Positions 15,414 through 23,146 are shown, counted from the first letter of the stretch. The stretch: 34,954 nt of DNA from an uncultured Oscillibacter sp. (GCA_900542115.1 UQMC01000002.1:1-34954); one strand, 5' to 3'. A program made the numbers and translations. Notes: a model not told the origin generated them from the sequence alone.

Positions 15414-16208
15414 TCACTTCATAAACTCTCCCTGCAGCTCAAACGCATGATTCATGGGGCCGGAGCCGTGCCCCAAGTCCAGCATAGCCGCCAGCGCCCC
15501 GGAGATGTACGCCTTGGCCCGCGCCACGGCCTCATCCAGTCCATAGCCCTTGGCCAGATTGGAGGCAATGGCGCTGGAGAGGGTACAGCCGGTACCATGG
15601 GTATTGGGATTATTGATGCGCTTGCCACGAAACCATTTCCCCACACCATGACGCCACAGCAGATCATCGGCGTCATTGATCTGATGGCCGCCCTTGCACA
15701 GTACGGCGCAGCCGTACCGCTCACTGATGCTCTTTGCGGCGGTCTCCATGCCTGTTGCGTCCGTAATGGACAGTCCAGAGAGGATTTCCGCCTCTGGAAT
15801 ATTGGGGGTCAGCACCTCCGCCATAGGCAGCAGCCTGGCCAGTGCTTCCATGGCATCCGACCGCAGGAGCTTTGCCCCGGAGGTGGCCACCATCACCGGG
15901 TCCACCACGATATGCTTTGCGCCGTACTGCTTCAGCTTCTCCGCGATCACTGTGATGAGCTCCGCAGAGGAGACCATGCCGATCTTCACGGCGTCCGGGA
16001 AAATATCAGTAAAAACAGCGTCCAGCTGCTCACCCAAAAAATAGGGCGTGGATTCCAAAATATCTGTGACGCCGGTAGTATTCTGGGCGGTCAGGGCCGT
16101 AACAGCGCTCATGGCATAAACGCCGTTCGCCATCATGGTCTTGATATCCGCCTGAATCCCGGCGCCTCCGCTGGAATCGCTTCCGGCAATGGTCAACGCT
16201 GTTTTCAT
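15414..16208 (-). CDS. thiD: Hydroxymethylpyrimidine/phosphomethylpyrimidine kinase ThiD
   Basis: Phosphorylates HMP and HMP-phosphate to HMP-diphosphate, the pyrimidine half of thiamine. A 264-residue ribokinase-fold protein: TIAGSDSSGGAGIQADIKT at the N-terminus, VVDPVMVATSGAKLL, TPNIPEAEIL, and the anion-hole motif HGTGCTLSSAIA with its catalytic Asp/Cys region. The ATG at 16208 follows AAAGGAAG; the upstream in-frame ATGs lie outside the conserved start. It is the last gene of the TPP-riboswitch group but is separated from the HAD gene by a MITE-like insertion, so its transcription must cross that element or start from a promoter nearer by. Confidence 0.94.
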   Translation of the reverse strand: MKTALTIAGSDSSGGAGIQADIKTMMANGVYAMSAVTALTAQNTTGVTDILESTPYFLGEQLDAVFTDIFPDAVKIGMVSSAELITVIAEKLKQYGAKHIVVDPVMVATSGAKLLRSDAMEALARLLPMAEVLTPNIPEAEILSGLSITDATGMETAAKSISERYGCAVLCKGGHQINDADDLLWRHGVGKWFRGKRINNPNTHGTGCTLSSAIASNLAKGYGLDEAVARAKAYISGALAAMLDLGHGSGPMNHAFELQGEFMK

Positions 16209-16298
16209 CTGAATACTTCCTTTCTTTTTACAGCACGGTTTTACAACGCAATACAAGGTGGTGCCCCCCATGTACCGCCTGAACATAGGGTAAGTCCC

Positions 16299-16572
16299 TA
16301 CCATCAATTGATAAGGGCAAATATGCTTTCCAGCGGCCTAAATAGCCGCTGATTTTGTCATTGTCCTTGGCTTGCGCCAGCAAGCCTTCGTCCGCTTCCG
16401 CATCAGCGCCCATTTTTGCTTGCTGGAAAGTCCTTCGGAGTTTTTCGGAATCGGAAACGGCGGCTCAGCGAGGCTGACGAAGCAGCCGGGCTGCCGCCCG
16501 GCAATGAGGAAAACGAAGCTGGACGTTGTTTCAGTTCCGAAAAACCGTGTTTGCCCTTATCAACTGATGGTA
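16299..16572. mobile_element. MITE-like element with 23-base terminal inverted repeats
   Basis: The ends are inverted copies, TACCATCA[A/G]TTGATAAGGGCAAA-type, at 16299-16321 and 16550-16572, matching at 22 of 23 positions. TA at both outer ends could be a TA target duplication as made by IS630/Tc1-type transposases. The 274-base element encodes no protein and has further internal inverted repeats, for example GTTTTTCGGAA near 16439 against its complement near 16534. It sits in the thi operon, 12 bases after the HAD gene stop. Confidence 0.85.
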
Positions 16573-16584
16573 CCAACTTTTGAT

Positions 16585-17250
16585 TTAGTTACAGTTATTG
16601 AGTGCGGGCCAATACGCCGGGAAAGCGGCCAACTCCGTCAGATAGACCTCCGCCGCCTGCCGCAGCCCCGCCTGATCCGGCTCGCCCTGTCCGTCATAAA
16701 CACCCACGGTCCTGTAGCCCGCCGCCTTGGCGGTTTGCATCGCATAGAGGGAATCCTCAAATACCAGCGTTTCCGCCGGGACTGTTCCCAGCGCAACCGC
16801 CGCCCGGTGGTAAATCGTCGGGGCGTGCTTGCTCTCCCCTATCTCTGTAGTGGTCAGTATCGTTTTGAGATAGGGCCGCAGGCCCAGCCGTGTCAGCGCC
16901 CGCTCTACATGATCCCGGGGGCTGGAGGTCGCTGCCGCCATGGGGATACCCCGCCGGGAGAAAAATTGCAGCAGTTCCTCCGCACCGGGCTTGGCCGGGA
17001 CCTCATAGCCGTAATAATCCGCCAGCAGCGCGGCAATTCCGTCCCATATTTCCGCTTCACTTTCCGGCAGAGAATAATGGGTCTTCAGATAAGCCGCTCC
17101 CTGCTCCATGCTCATGGCAAACAGCACCTCCCCAAGGCCCGGTGCTGGACTGATGCCCCGCGCCCGCAGATACCGGGCGCCTAAATCCCTCCAGATCCCC
17201 ATGGAGTCCAGCAACACTCCATCCAAATCAAAGATGGCTCCCCGAATCAT
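16585..17250 (-). CDS. HAD-superfamily phosphatase in the thiamine operon
   Basis: A 221-residue haloacid-dehalogenase hydrolase of the beta-phosphoglucomutase-like subgroup. Motif I is FDLDGVLLDS (nucleophile Asp8, acid/base Asp10), motif II the serine/threonine in ATSSP, motif III the lysine in GESKHAP, motif IV VFEDS. A helical cap lies between about residues 15 and 80. The ATG overlaps the thiE stop by four bases (ATGA), so the two are co-translated. Its place under a TPP riboswitch between thiE and thiD suggests action on a thiamine intermediate, for example thiamine monophosphate to thiamine, or clearing a damaged metabolite. The substrate is inference. The C-terminus ends 12 bases from the MITE. 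Confidence 0.88.
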   Translation of the reverse strand: MIRGAIFDLDGVLLDSMGIWRDLGARYLRARGISPAPGLGEVLFAMSMEQGAAYLKTHYSLPESEAEIWDGIAALLADYYGYEVPAKPGAEELLQFFSRRGIPMAAATSSPRDHVERALTRLGLRPYLKTILTTTEIGESKHAPTIYHRAAVALGTVPAETLVFEDSLYAMQTAKAAGYRTVGVYDGQGEPDQAGLRQAAEVYLTELAAFPAYWPALNNCN

Positions 17251-17888
17251 GCCCGCAGCATAGCCTCTGCGGCGGCTTTCAGCTCCTCTGCGGCGGACTT
17301 GATATTCTTTGCGGCGTAAATGGCGCTGATGACCGCCACACCGCAGATGCCGCTGCCTGCCAGCTTGGCCACATTCTCCTGAGAAATGCCGCCGATGGCC
17401 ACCACTGGAATCGATACGGCGGCGCAGATGTCCTTCAGTGTCTCATAGGGGAGCTCCTGCACATCGGCCTTGGAGCCGGTAGGGAACATCGCGCCCACTC
17501 CGAGATAGTCCGCGCCGTGCTTCTCTGCCAGCAGCGCCTCCTCTACCGAGTGGGCGGAAACGCCGATGATCTTGTCCGGCCCCAGCTTGGCCCGGACGTC
17601 CAGCGCCTCCATATCGCTCTGGCCCACATGGACGCCATCTGCGCCCATGGCCCTTGCAATGTCCACATTATCGTTGACGATAAAGGGGACATGACGCTCC
17701 CGGCATAGGGCCTGAAGCGCTCTGGCCTCCTCTAAAAACGCTCCCTCCTCCAATGTCTTTTCACGGAGCTGGAGCATGGTCACACCACCGTCCAGACTCT
17801 CCCGGACCACCTCCAGCAGTGTACGTCCGTTCAGCCAGTGACGGTCCGTTACGGCATAGAGCAGCAGATCGCGTTTATCAAGCTTCAT
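17247..17888 (-). CDS. thiE: Thiamine-phosphate synthase ThiE
   Basis: Joins HMP-diphosphate and thiazole phosphate to give thiamine monophosphate. The 213-residue TIM barrel shows YAVTDRHW, QLREK (pyrimidine/diphosphate site), FIVNDN, GADGVHVGQSD, GVGAMFPTGSK and VAIGGI. The ATG at 17888 has GGAGG eight bases upstream. An in-frame ATG at 17936 lies in the riboswitch terminator and is rejected. It is the first gene after the TPP riboswitch and is coupled to the HAD gene. No thiC, thiG, thiH or thiS is present, so the locus fits salvage of both halves or de novo genes located elsewhere. Confidence 0.95.
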   Translation of the reverse strand: MKLDKRDLLLYAVTDRHWLNGRTLLEVVRESLDGGVTMLQLREKTLEEGAFLEEARALQALCRERHVPFIVNDNVDIARAMGADGVHVGQSDMEALDVRAKLGPDKIIGVSAHSVEEALLAEKHGADYLGVGAMFPTGSKADVQELPYETLKDICAAVSIPVVAIGGISQENVAKLAGSGICGVAVISAIYAAKNIKSAAEELKAAAEAMLRA

Positions 17889-17902
17889 ACCTGACGCCTC
17901 CA

Positions 17903-17944
17903 TCAAAATAAAAATGCGGATATGCCGCAAAGACATATCCGCAT
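17903..17944 (-). terminator. TPP-riboswitch expression platform (intrinsic terminator)
   Basis: On the minus strand an 11-base stem (17944-17934 with 17924-17914) with a 9-base loop, then ATTTTTATTTT. It lies between the aptamer and the thiE ATG. Confidence 0.9.
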
Positions 17945-17959
17945 TGCCTTCAAACGTGT

Positions 17960-18060
17960 CAGCAACGGCATCTCCCTACGTTGGCATGATTCAAATCAGG
18001 TTCCGGGTCTGGGCGCTGCAGCCCACTCTCAGCCCGCTCGCGCAAGCTCCCCTGTTGACA
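17960..18060 (-). promoter_or_regulatory. TPP riboswitch (THI element)
   Basis: The minus strand carries the conserved THI-box blocks: GGGGAGCTTG, GGGCTGAGAGTGGGC, GACCC, GAACCTGATTTGAATCATGCC, and AACGTAGGGAGAT. The order and spacing are standard. It precedes a terminator and thiE, so TPP should shut down the operon. Confidence 0.96.
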
Positions 18061-18066
18061 GTAGCC

Positions 18067-18095
18067 ATCATAGCACGTTCCGCCGCAGATTACAA
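18067..18095 (-). promoter_or_regulatory. Promoter of the thi operon
   Basis: Minus-strand TTGTAA (18095-18090), a 17-base spacer and TATGAT (18072-18067), with a GTGC directly before the -10. It places the transcript start at the 5' edge of the TPP aptamer. Confidence 0.75.
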
Positions 18096-18121
18096 CATTT
18101 TTCCATAGAAAGCGTACCGAA

Positions 18122-18145
18122 AGGGCCCGGGTTTCCCCGGACCCT
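18122..18145. repeat. 24-base hairpin repeat, copy 1
   Basis: An identical 24-base sequence recurs at 18296-18319. Each copy folds on itself: GGGCCCGGG, loop TTTC, CCCGGACCC with one mismatch. It abuts the hairpin at 18144-18175. Confidence 0.85.
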
Positions 18146-18175
18146 CAGCTTGGCAAAAAATTTTGCCAAGCTGAG
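18144..18175. repeat. 32-base palindrome with 15-base arms
   Basis: CTCAGCTTGGCAAAA pairs perfectly with TTTTGCCAAGCTGAG around two central A's. No T-run follows on either strand. It may be a terminator variant or part of the repeat unit bounded by the 24-base copies. Confidence 0.8.
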
Positions 18176-18295
18176 TCCAATTTTCAAAACATTTTGAAAT
18201 TGCCGATTAAAATAGCGCAGGACACCCTTCTTGGGTTTCCCGCGCACACCCTTCCTTACCGCCTCGGAAAAGCTGCTGTTTCTTCCGGCAGCTTC

Positions 18296-18319
18296 AGGGC
18301 CCGGGTTTCCCCGGACCCT
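18296..18319. repeat. 24-base hairpin repeat, copy 2
   Basis: Identical to 18122-18145 and 174 bases away in the same orientation. It starts 23 bases after the stop of the cysteine desulfidase gene on the minus strand. The DNA between the copies (18176-18295) holds no supportable gene. Confidence 0.85.
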
Positions 18320-18342
18320 TTCGGCGATTGCTTTATTCAATT

Positions 18343-19614
18343 TTACTTACCCAGCATGATGTTGAGAATCTCGATATCGGTCTCCTTCATGCCGTCCCGG
18401 CCCATGCGGCCCACGCTGCGGATGGTATCCTCAACGTTATCCTTCACCAGACCCTCGCCGGGCTGGAACACGTGCTCACCCCGGGCCATTTCAAGACCCA
18501 GCAGAGCACACTCCACCGCAGCGGCGATCTTGGCGGCGCAGGAGGACTTTGCACCGTCGCACACCATGCCGCCGATGGTGGCAATGGCATTTGTGATGAC
18601 GCTGCAGATCACCTCATAGGATTCGCCCAGCATATAGGCGATACCCACCGCAGAGGCGCAGGCGGCGCTGGTAGCGCCGCAATAGGCGGAAAGGCTGCCA
18701 ATGTACTTCTTCTGGTGCACGGAAATGAGGTTTGCCACCACCAGAGCGCGGCGGACCTTCTCATCGTCAATATGGTATTCCTTGGCGTACTCGAGAATGG
18801 GCATCGTGACGGTAATGCCCTGATTGCCGCTGCCGGAGTTGATAACCACCGGCAGCGCACAGCCGCCCATCCGGGCATCGCTGCCGGCGGCGGCAGCGGC
18901 ACGCGCACGAGTACGGAGGTCATTGCCGTGCTGCAGCAGCACACGGCCTACCTCGGCGCCATAGGGATTTTTCAAGCCTTCCTGAGAGATAGCGGAGTTC
19001 ATTTGAATCTGACGGTCCAGCAGTTCCTTCACATCCTCCATCCGCACTTCATCGGCGAATTCCAGAATGCCCTTAATGGTCAGCAGGGACCGGTCGCCCT
19101 TCTTGGTGTTGGCGGAGCTGTCCTGCTTGGCGGACACCAAAACGGTATCGTCCTTCTGCAGCAGCGTCACATTATTGTGGTGATCCTTGATCTGCGCCGT
19201 GACAGTATGGCCCTCCGCATCCTTGAGATGCACCTCCACAAAGAGGTTCTCAACGCCCTTGGCCAGTTGGCAGGTGCAAAAGCCCTCGGCAATGAGCTTC
19301 CGGGCCTTCTCCACATCCTCCGGCGTCACGCTCTGCAAAACCTCCAGTTCACGGTCGGAATCACCACCCACAATTCCCAGAACGGCCGCCACGGCAATGC
19401 CGCGCTGACCCTGAGAATTGGGAACCACAACGCCCATCACGTTCTTCACAATGTTGCCGCTGCACAGGACCTCGCAGGATACAGGCTCACTTCCCAGCGT
19501 CTTGCGTGCCAGTGCGGACACAAAGGCGATCGCGATGGGCTCTGTACACCCCATAGCGGCGATGAGTTCTTCCTTGAGAATCTCTACACAGTTGTCATAC
19601 AATTTTTTCTCCAT
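18343..19614 (-). CDS. L-cysteine desulfidase family protein (CdsB/CyuA, UPF0597)
   Basis: Members break L-cysteine down to pyruvate, ammonia and sulfide using a [4Fe-4S] cluster, and are related to serine dehydratase alpha chains. The 423-residue length fits. Cluster cysteines expected from the archaeal enzyme are visible: Cys23 in MGCTEP, one in AYCGATSAACA, and one in VCDGAKSSC near the C-terminus. The glycine-rich INSGSGNQGITVTMPI segment is also typical. The ATG at 19614 follows GGAGGGG. It is a single gene with its own promoter and a leader of about 100 bases in which CAAGGC and GCCTTG could pair next to the ribosome site. No dedicated cysteine regulator or transporter is adjacent. Some relatives may act on other amino acids. 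Confidence 0.87.
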   Translation of the reverse strand: MEKKLYDNCVEILKEELIAAMGCTEPIAIAFVSALARKTLGSEPVSCEVLCSGNIVKNVMGVVVPNSQGQRGIAVAAVLGIVGGDSDRELEVLQSVTPEDVEKARKLIAEGFCTCQLAKGVENLFVEVHLKDAEGHTVTAQIKDHHNNVTLLQKDDTVLVSAKQDSSANTKKGDRSLLTIKGILEFADEVRMEDVKELLDRQIQMNSAISQEGLKNPYGAEVGRVLLQHGNDLRTRARAAAAAGSDARMGGCALPVVINSGSGNQGITVTMPILEYAKEYHIDDEKVRRALVVANLISVHQKKYIGSLSAYCGATSAACASAVGIAYMLGESYEVICSVITNAIATIGGMVCDGAKSSCAAKIAAAVECALLGLEMARGEHVFQPGEGLVKDNVEDTIRSVGRMGRDGMKETDIEILNIMLGK

Positions 19615-19718
19615 AACTACCCCTCCAAGGCTTTGTTATTCTCCATACAAAAACCGCCTTGCATATCTTCAAGACGAGTGTGGACATAAATCTGCATTTT
19701 CTCTCAATTTCCGCCTTT

Positions 19719-19747
19719 ATCATAGCACACCCCCCATGGAAACACAA
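19719..19747 (-). promoter_or_regulatory. Promoter of the cysteine desulfidase gene
   Basis: Minus-strand TTGTGT (19747-19742), a 17-base spacer and TATGAT (19724-19719), with TGTGC immediately before the -10 (TRTG-type extended element). Confidence 0.75.
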
Positions 19748-19812
19748 GCCGCGCCCCTTCAATTTCGACGAATATTTCTGGTAATTTGCCAAAGCACGTG
19801 CCGCTCGATTTT

Positions 19813-19840
19813 TCATAATTTCCAGTTCTTTGGGCATACT
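19813..19840 (+). promoter_or_regulatory. Candidate sigma-G (forespore) promoter of spoVAD
   Basis: TCATA (19813-19817), a 17-base spacer and CATACT (19835-19840) resemble the sigma-G pattern (GHATR, then CATNHTA). It is 32 bases upstream of the spoVAD start. Forespore expression is expected for spoVA genes. Confidence 0.5.
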
Positions 19841-19872
19841 GCTTCCAAAACCGTTTTCAGGGAGGAATGTCT

Positions 19873-20889
19873 ATGAACGGCAAGCGGATAGGACGGCGTA
19901 CCGTGGCCCTGCGGACACCGCCCTCGGTGCTGTCCTTTGCCAATATCGGCGGGCGGATGGAGGGGCAGGGGCCGCTGGCAAAATACTTTGACGAGCTGTG
20001 CGAGGACTCGTTTTTTGGAGAAAAAACATGGGAAAAGGCAGAGTCAGCCATGCAGGAACGGGTACTGCGGCGGGTGCTGGAGCAGGTGGGCCTTGCGCCG
20101 GACGAGCTGGACTATGTGCTGGCGGGTGACCTTTTGAACCAGTGCATCGGCTCCTCCTTCGGTCTGCGGGACTTCAGCATTCCCTTTTTCGGGCTATACG
20201 GCGCCTGCTCCACCATGGGGGAATCTTTGGCGCTGGCGGCCATGCTCATTGACGGCGGCTTCGCCGAAAAGGCCGCCGCGCAGGCCAGCTCCCATTTCTG
20301 CACAGCGGAACGGCAGTACCGGATGCCAGTGCCCTATGGAAGCCAGCGGACGCCTACCGCCCAATGGACTGCCACTGCCGCCGGGTGTACGCTGCTCTCC
20401 GCCCAAGGGCCGGGGCCGTATATCACCCATGTCACCTGCGGCAAAATCGTGGACAAGGGCATCACCGACCCCAACAACATGGGCGCGGCCATGGCCCCCG
20501 CCGCCTACGATACGCTCCGGGCCTACTTCTCCGATACCGGCACCGGCCCGCAGGACTATGACGCTATTTTCACCGGGGACCTCGGCGAGCTGGGCCACGG
20601 CATCGTCACGGATTTTTTCCGACAGGACGGTGTTGACCTCTCCAAAAACTATTTTGACTGCGGAATGCTGCTCTATGACCGGGAGGGGCAGGATATGCAC
20701 GCTGGCGGCTCCGGCTGTGGCTGCTCCGCCGCTGTGTTCAACGGCTATATCCTCACAGGCTTAAAGCAGGGCCGCTGGCGGCGGGTGCTGTTTGCCCCCA
20801 CCGGGGCGCTGCTCTCCCCCACCTCCAGCTTTCAGGGAGAATCCATTCCCGGTATCTGTCATTTGGTGTGCGTCAGCACAGAAAGGTAA
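19873..20889 (+). CDS. spoVAD: Stage V sporulation protein AD (SpoVAD)
   Basis: A 338-residue component of the SpoVA apparatus that loads Ca-dipicolinate into the forespore and releases it at germination. SpoVAD is the dipicolinate-binding subunit with a thiolase-like fold. Family landmarks are GDLLNQCIGSSFGLRD, the GACSTM motif holding the conserved cysteine, GSQRTPTAQWTATA, and HAGGSGCGCSA near the C-terminus. The ATG at 19873 was preferred to 19867 because GGAGG lies seven bases upstream of it, whereas it abuts 19867. spoVAE follows by four bases. The usual upstream partner spoVAC is not here; the next gene on the left is an unrelated minus-strand gene. Confidence 0.95.
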   Translation: MNGKRIGRRTVALRTPPSVLSFANIGGRMEGQGPLAKYFDELCEDSFFGEKTWEKAESAMQERVLRRVLEQVGLAPDELDYVLAGDLLNQCIGSSFGLRDFSIPFFGLYGACSTMGESLALAAMLIDGGFAEKAAAQASSHFCTAERQYRMPVPYGSQRTPTAQWTATAAGCTLLSAQGPGPYITHVTCGKIVDKGITDPNNMGAAMAPAAYDTLRAYFSDTGTGPQDYDAIFTGDLGELGHGIVTDFFRQDGVDLSKNYFDCGMLLYDREGQDMHAGGSGCGCSAAVFNGYILTGLKQGRWRRVLFAPTGALLSPTSSFQGESIPGICHLVCVSTER

Positions 20890-20893
20890 AGCG

Positions 20894-21250
20894 ATGGAAT
20901 ATCTGAAAGCATTTCTCTGCGGCGGCGTGCTCTGCGCTATCGGGCAGGTTCTCATTGACCGCACCCAGCTCACCCCCGCCCGTATCCTCACCGGCTATGT
21001 GGTGGCGGGCGTTGCGCTCAGCGCCGTGGGGCTGTACCAGCCCATTGCCGACTGGGGCGGTGCCGGGGCCACCGTACCCCTGACAGGCTTCGGTCACGCG
21101 CTGGCAAAGGGCGTTGCCAAGGCTGTTGCCGAAAAGGGCTGGCTGGGCGTTTTTACCGGCGGTCTCACCGCCACTGCCGGCGGAATCGCGGCGGCCGTGG
21201 TTTTCGGCGTACTGATGGCGCTGCTGTTCAAGCCCGGCGACAAGCGGTAG
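20894..21250 (+). CDS. spoVAE: Stage V sporulation protein AE (SpoVAE)
   Basis: A 118-residue membrane protein of the forespore SpoVA channel with about three hydrophobic segments (FLCGGVLCAIGQVLID, ILTGYVVAGVALSAVGLY, and TATAGGIAAAVVFGVLMALLF near the C-terminus) and the PLTGFGHALAKG motif. The start is set by GAAAGG seven bases upstream. It belongs with spoVAD, whose stop is four bases before its ATG, and is followed by a terminator. Confidence 0.93.
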   Translation: MEYLKAFLCGGVLCAIGQVLIDRTQLTPARILTGYVVAGVALSAVGLYQPIADWGGAGATVPLTGFGHALAKGVAKAVAEKGWLGVFTGGLTATAGGIAAAVVFGVLMALLFKPGDKR

Positions 21251-21265
21251 TCCACAGATGACAAA

Positions 21266-21293
21266 GCGGCAGGGCTGCGCCCTGCCATTTTGT
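21266..21293 (+). terminator. Terminator of spoVAD-spoVAE
   Basis: GGCAGGGC pairs with GCCCTGCC around a TGC loop (21268-21286), followed by ATTTTGTT. It starts 15 bases after the spoVAE stop. Confidence 0.8.
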
Positions 21294-21325
21294 TATCAAA
21301 TTGTTGCTACTTTTCGCGGCCTTTC

Positions 21326-21334
21326 TGGTATACT
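21326..21334 (+). promoter_or_regulatory. Extended -10 promoter for the deacetylase-cdd pair
   Basis: TGG directly before TATACT (21329-21334) makes an extended -10 element; no good -35 at normal spacing. It is 34 bases upstream of the lipoprotein start. Confidence 0.55.
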
Positions 21335-21367
21335 ATATCTGATTTTCGACAGAAAGGATCTGTTTTC

Positions 21368-22624
21368 ATGCGGTGTATTTCCGCTTTTCTTTTGTCATTG
21401 ACGCTCGCGCTCTCCCTCACCGCCTGTTCCTCCGCCCCTAAGGCAGACACCTCCACACGGCCAGAGGAACCGCCTGCCGAAACCCCGGAGCCTGAAACTC
21501 CCGCGCAGACGGAGCCGGAACCCTACGTCATTTCCTCCCCCACCGTTGATCGGGGCACTGTGGACGGCGTGACCTACACGGCGTGGGACGGTATCGTGGA
21601 GCACCTCTTTTTCCACCCCGTTGTGGCCTATCCCGAGCTGGCCTTTGACGGCGATTCCCAGTCTGACGGAATCGATGACTGGATGGTAACAGTGGACGAG
21701 TATGACAAAATTTTGCAGAGCGTCTATGACCGGGGCTATGTTTTGGTGGACATAGGCGATGTGTGGAGCGAGAGCACGGACGCAAACGGTCAGCCGGTCA
21801 TGGTCCGCAACACGCTGTACCTCCCGGAGGGCAAAAAGCCTTTGATTCTCTCCTATGACGATGTAAACTATTATGACTATATGCTCAAGGATGGCTTTAC
21901 CTACAAGCTCATCATCGGGGACGATGGTCTTATCTGGAGCTATGGTCTGGACCCGCAGGGCAATGAGGTTGTCTCGCAGGATTTGGACGCTATCACCATT
22001 CTGGACAAGTTCGTCCGGGAGCACCCCGACTTTTCCCCCTTCGGTGCCAAGGGCAGCCTCAGTCTCACCGGCTATCAGGGGATTTTAGGCTACCGCACCA
22101 ACACGGACACCAAGGTCTGGAATGATGAATTGGAGGCCAACCGTCTGAAGGAATGTGAGGCTGTAAAGCCCATCATCGCGGAACTGAAGCGCACCGGCTG
22201 GACCTTCGGCAGTCACACCTGGGGCCACATCAATCTCTCGTCCTCCTCTTTGGAGCGGGTGAAGGCGGACACCAAGCGCTGGATGGACGAGGTGGGCAGT
22301 CTGATCGGCCCCACCCCCATTCTCTATTATCCCCACGGTGCCCGACCCGACGGGGATGATGTCCAGAGCACCGGCCCCATTTTCAAGTATTTGCAGGAGC
22401 AGGGCTTCCGGGTGTTCGCCTCCGTGGGCATCAGCTCCTACTCCAAAATCAAAACCGACATCTGCGCGGTGATCTGTGACCGGCTCCACCCGGATGGCAC
22501 CACCCTCCGGGGCAGCGACAAGGTCATCGGCTGGTACAGCCAGTTCTACGATGCCAGAGACATCATTGACTTGGACGTGCGCCCCAACCGGGGCGTGAAG
22601 TGGACGCCGAAATCCGCGTCCTGA
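21368..22624 (+). CDS. NodB-domain polysaccharide deacetylase lipoprotein
   Basis: A 418-residue exported protein. The lipoprotein signal ends in LTAC (Cys20), and a Pro/Glu/Thr-rich linker runs to about residue 55. A catalytic carbohydrate-esterase-4 (NodB) domain follows, with motif 1 YDDVNYY (Asp164, Asp165), motif 2 SHTWGH (metal His283, His287) and motif 3 YYPHGARPD around 320. It would remove acetyl groups from a cell-wall or other polysaccharide at the outer membrane face. About 110 residues between motifs 1 and 2 exceed a minimal NodB domain. The ATG at 21368 has AAAGGA upstream and fits the signal peptide. It is probably co-transcribed with cdd, 22 bases downstream. Confidence 0.88.
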   Translation: MRCISAFLLSLTLALSLTACSSAPKADTSTRPEEPPAETPEPETPAQTEPEPYVISSPTVDRGTVDGVTYTAWDGIVEHLFFHPVVAYPELAFDGDSQSDGIDDWMVTVDEYDKILQSVYDRGYVLVDIGDVWSESTDANGQPVMVRNTLYLPEGKKPLILSYDDVNYYDYMLKDGFTYKLIIGDDGLIWSYGLDPQGNEVVSQDLDAITILDKFVREHPDFSPFGAKGSLSLTGYQGILGYRTNTDTKVWNDELEANRLKECEAVKPIIAELKRTGWTFGSHTWGHINLSSSSLERVKADTKRWMDEVGSLIGPTPILYYPHGARPDGDDVQSTGPIFKYLQEQGFRVFASVGISSYSKIKTDICAVICDRLHPDGTTLRGSDKVIGWYSQFYDARDIIDLDVRPNRGVKWTPKSAS

Positions 22625-22646
22625 CCGCGAAAAGGAGGCTTTATCC

Positions 22647-23048
22647 ATGAGTCTTGACGAATTGAAGGCCGCAGCCGTGGCCATGCTGGACCGGGCCTAT
22701 TGCCCTTATTCCCATTTTCCCGTTGGCGCGGCGCTGGAATGCGCCGATGGGACGGTATTTACCGGCTGCAACATTGAAAATGCCGTTTATCCGGTAGGCA
22801 CCTGCGCCGAGCGCACCGCCATGAGCAAGGCTGTCAGCGAAGGACATACGGATTTTGTACGCATTGTCATCGCCGGACGCAGCAGCGATTACTGCTACCC
22901 TTGTGGGATGTGCCGCCAGTTTATGAAGGAGTTCGCGCCGGAAATGCAGGTCATCTGTCTCAACGGCAAGGGGGAGGCGCTGGAGCTGACGCTCCGGGAC
23001 CTGCTGCCCTACGGCTTTGACAGTACTTTCCTTCCGGGTGAGCAGTAA
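22647..23048 (+). CDS. cdd: Cytidine deaminase
   Basis: Hydrolyses cytidine and deoxycytidine to uridine and deoxyuridine in pyrimidine salvage. The 133-residue length is that of the homotetrameric type. The zinc site is complete: Cys53 with catalytic Glu55 in CAERTA, and Cys86/Cys89 in PCGMCRQ. The N-terminal YCPYSHFPVGAAL and CNIENA segments are typical. AAGGAGG lies eight bases before the ATG. Confidence 0.97.
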   Translation: MSLDELKAAAVAMLDRAYCPYSHFPVGAALECADGTVFTGCNIENAVYPVGTCAERTAMSKAVSEGHTDFVRIVIAGRSSDYCYPCGMCRQFMKEFAPEMQVICLNGKGEALELTLRDLLPYGFDSTFLPGEQ

Positions 23049-23081
23049 TTCTTCGTAAAAACAATTTTAAACGAGGACAAT

Positions 23082-23121
23082 AAAAGCAGGGCGCTGTGCG
23101 ATGCACAGCGCCCTGCTTTTT
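23082..23121. terminator. Bidirectional terminator between cdd and the HtrA gene
   Basis: An 18-base perfect stem (23082-23099 with 23103-23120) with a GAT loop; T's follow on both strands. It lies between convergent genes (cdd stop 23048, protease stop 23147). Confidence 0.95.
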
Positions 23122-23146
23122 CTGAATTTTTCAAACCGTGAGCTGA

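Noticed and set aside
18068..18340. A 90-codon minus-strand frame between the desulfidase gene and the TPP riboswitch
   Set aside because: It is built from the 24-base direct repeats and the 32-base palindrome, overlaps the thi promoter and has no clear ribosome site; treated as repeat DNA.
20194..20764. Overlapping open frames on both strands inside spoVAD
   Set aside because: Shadows of the spoVAD frame caused by high GC content; Pro/Arg/Ser-rich with no recognisable motifs.
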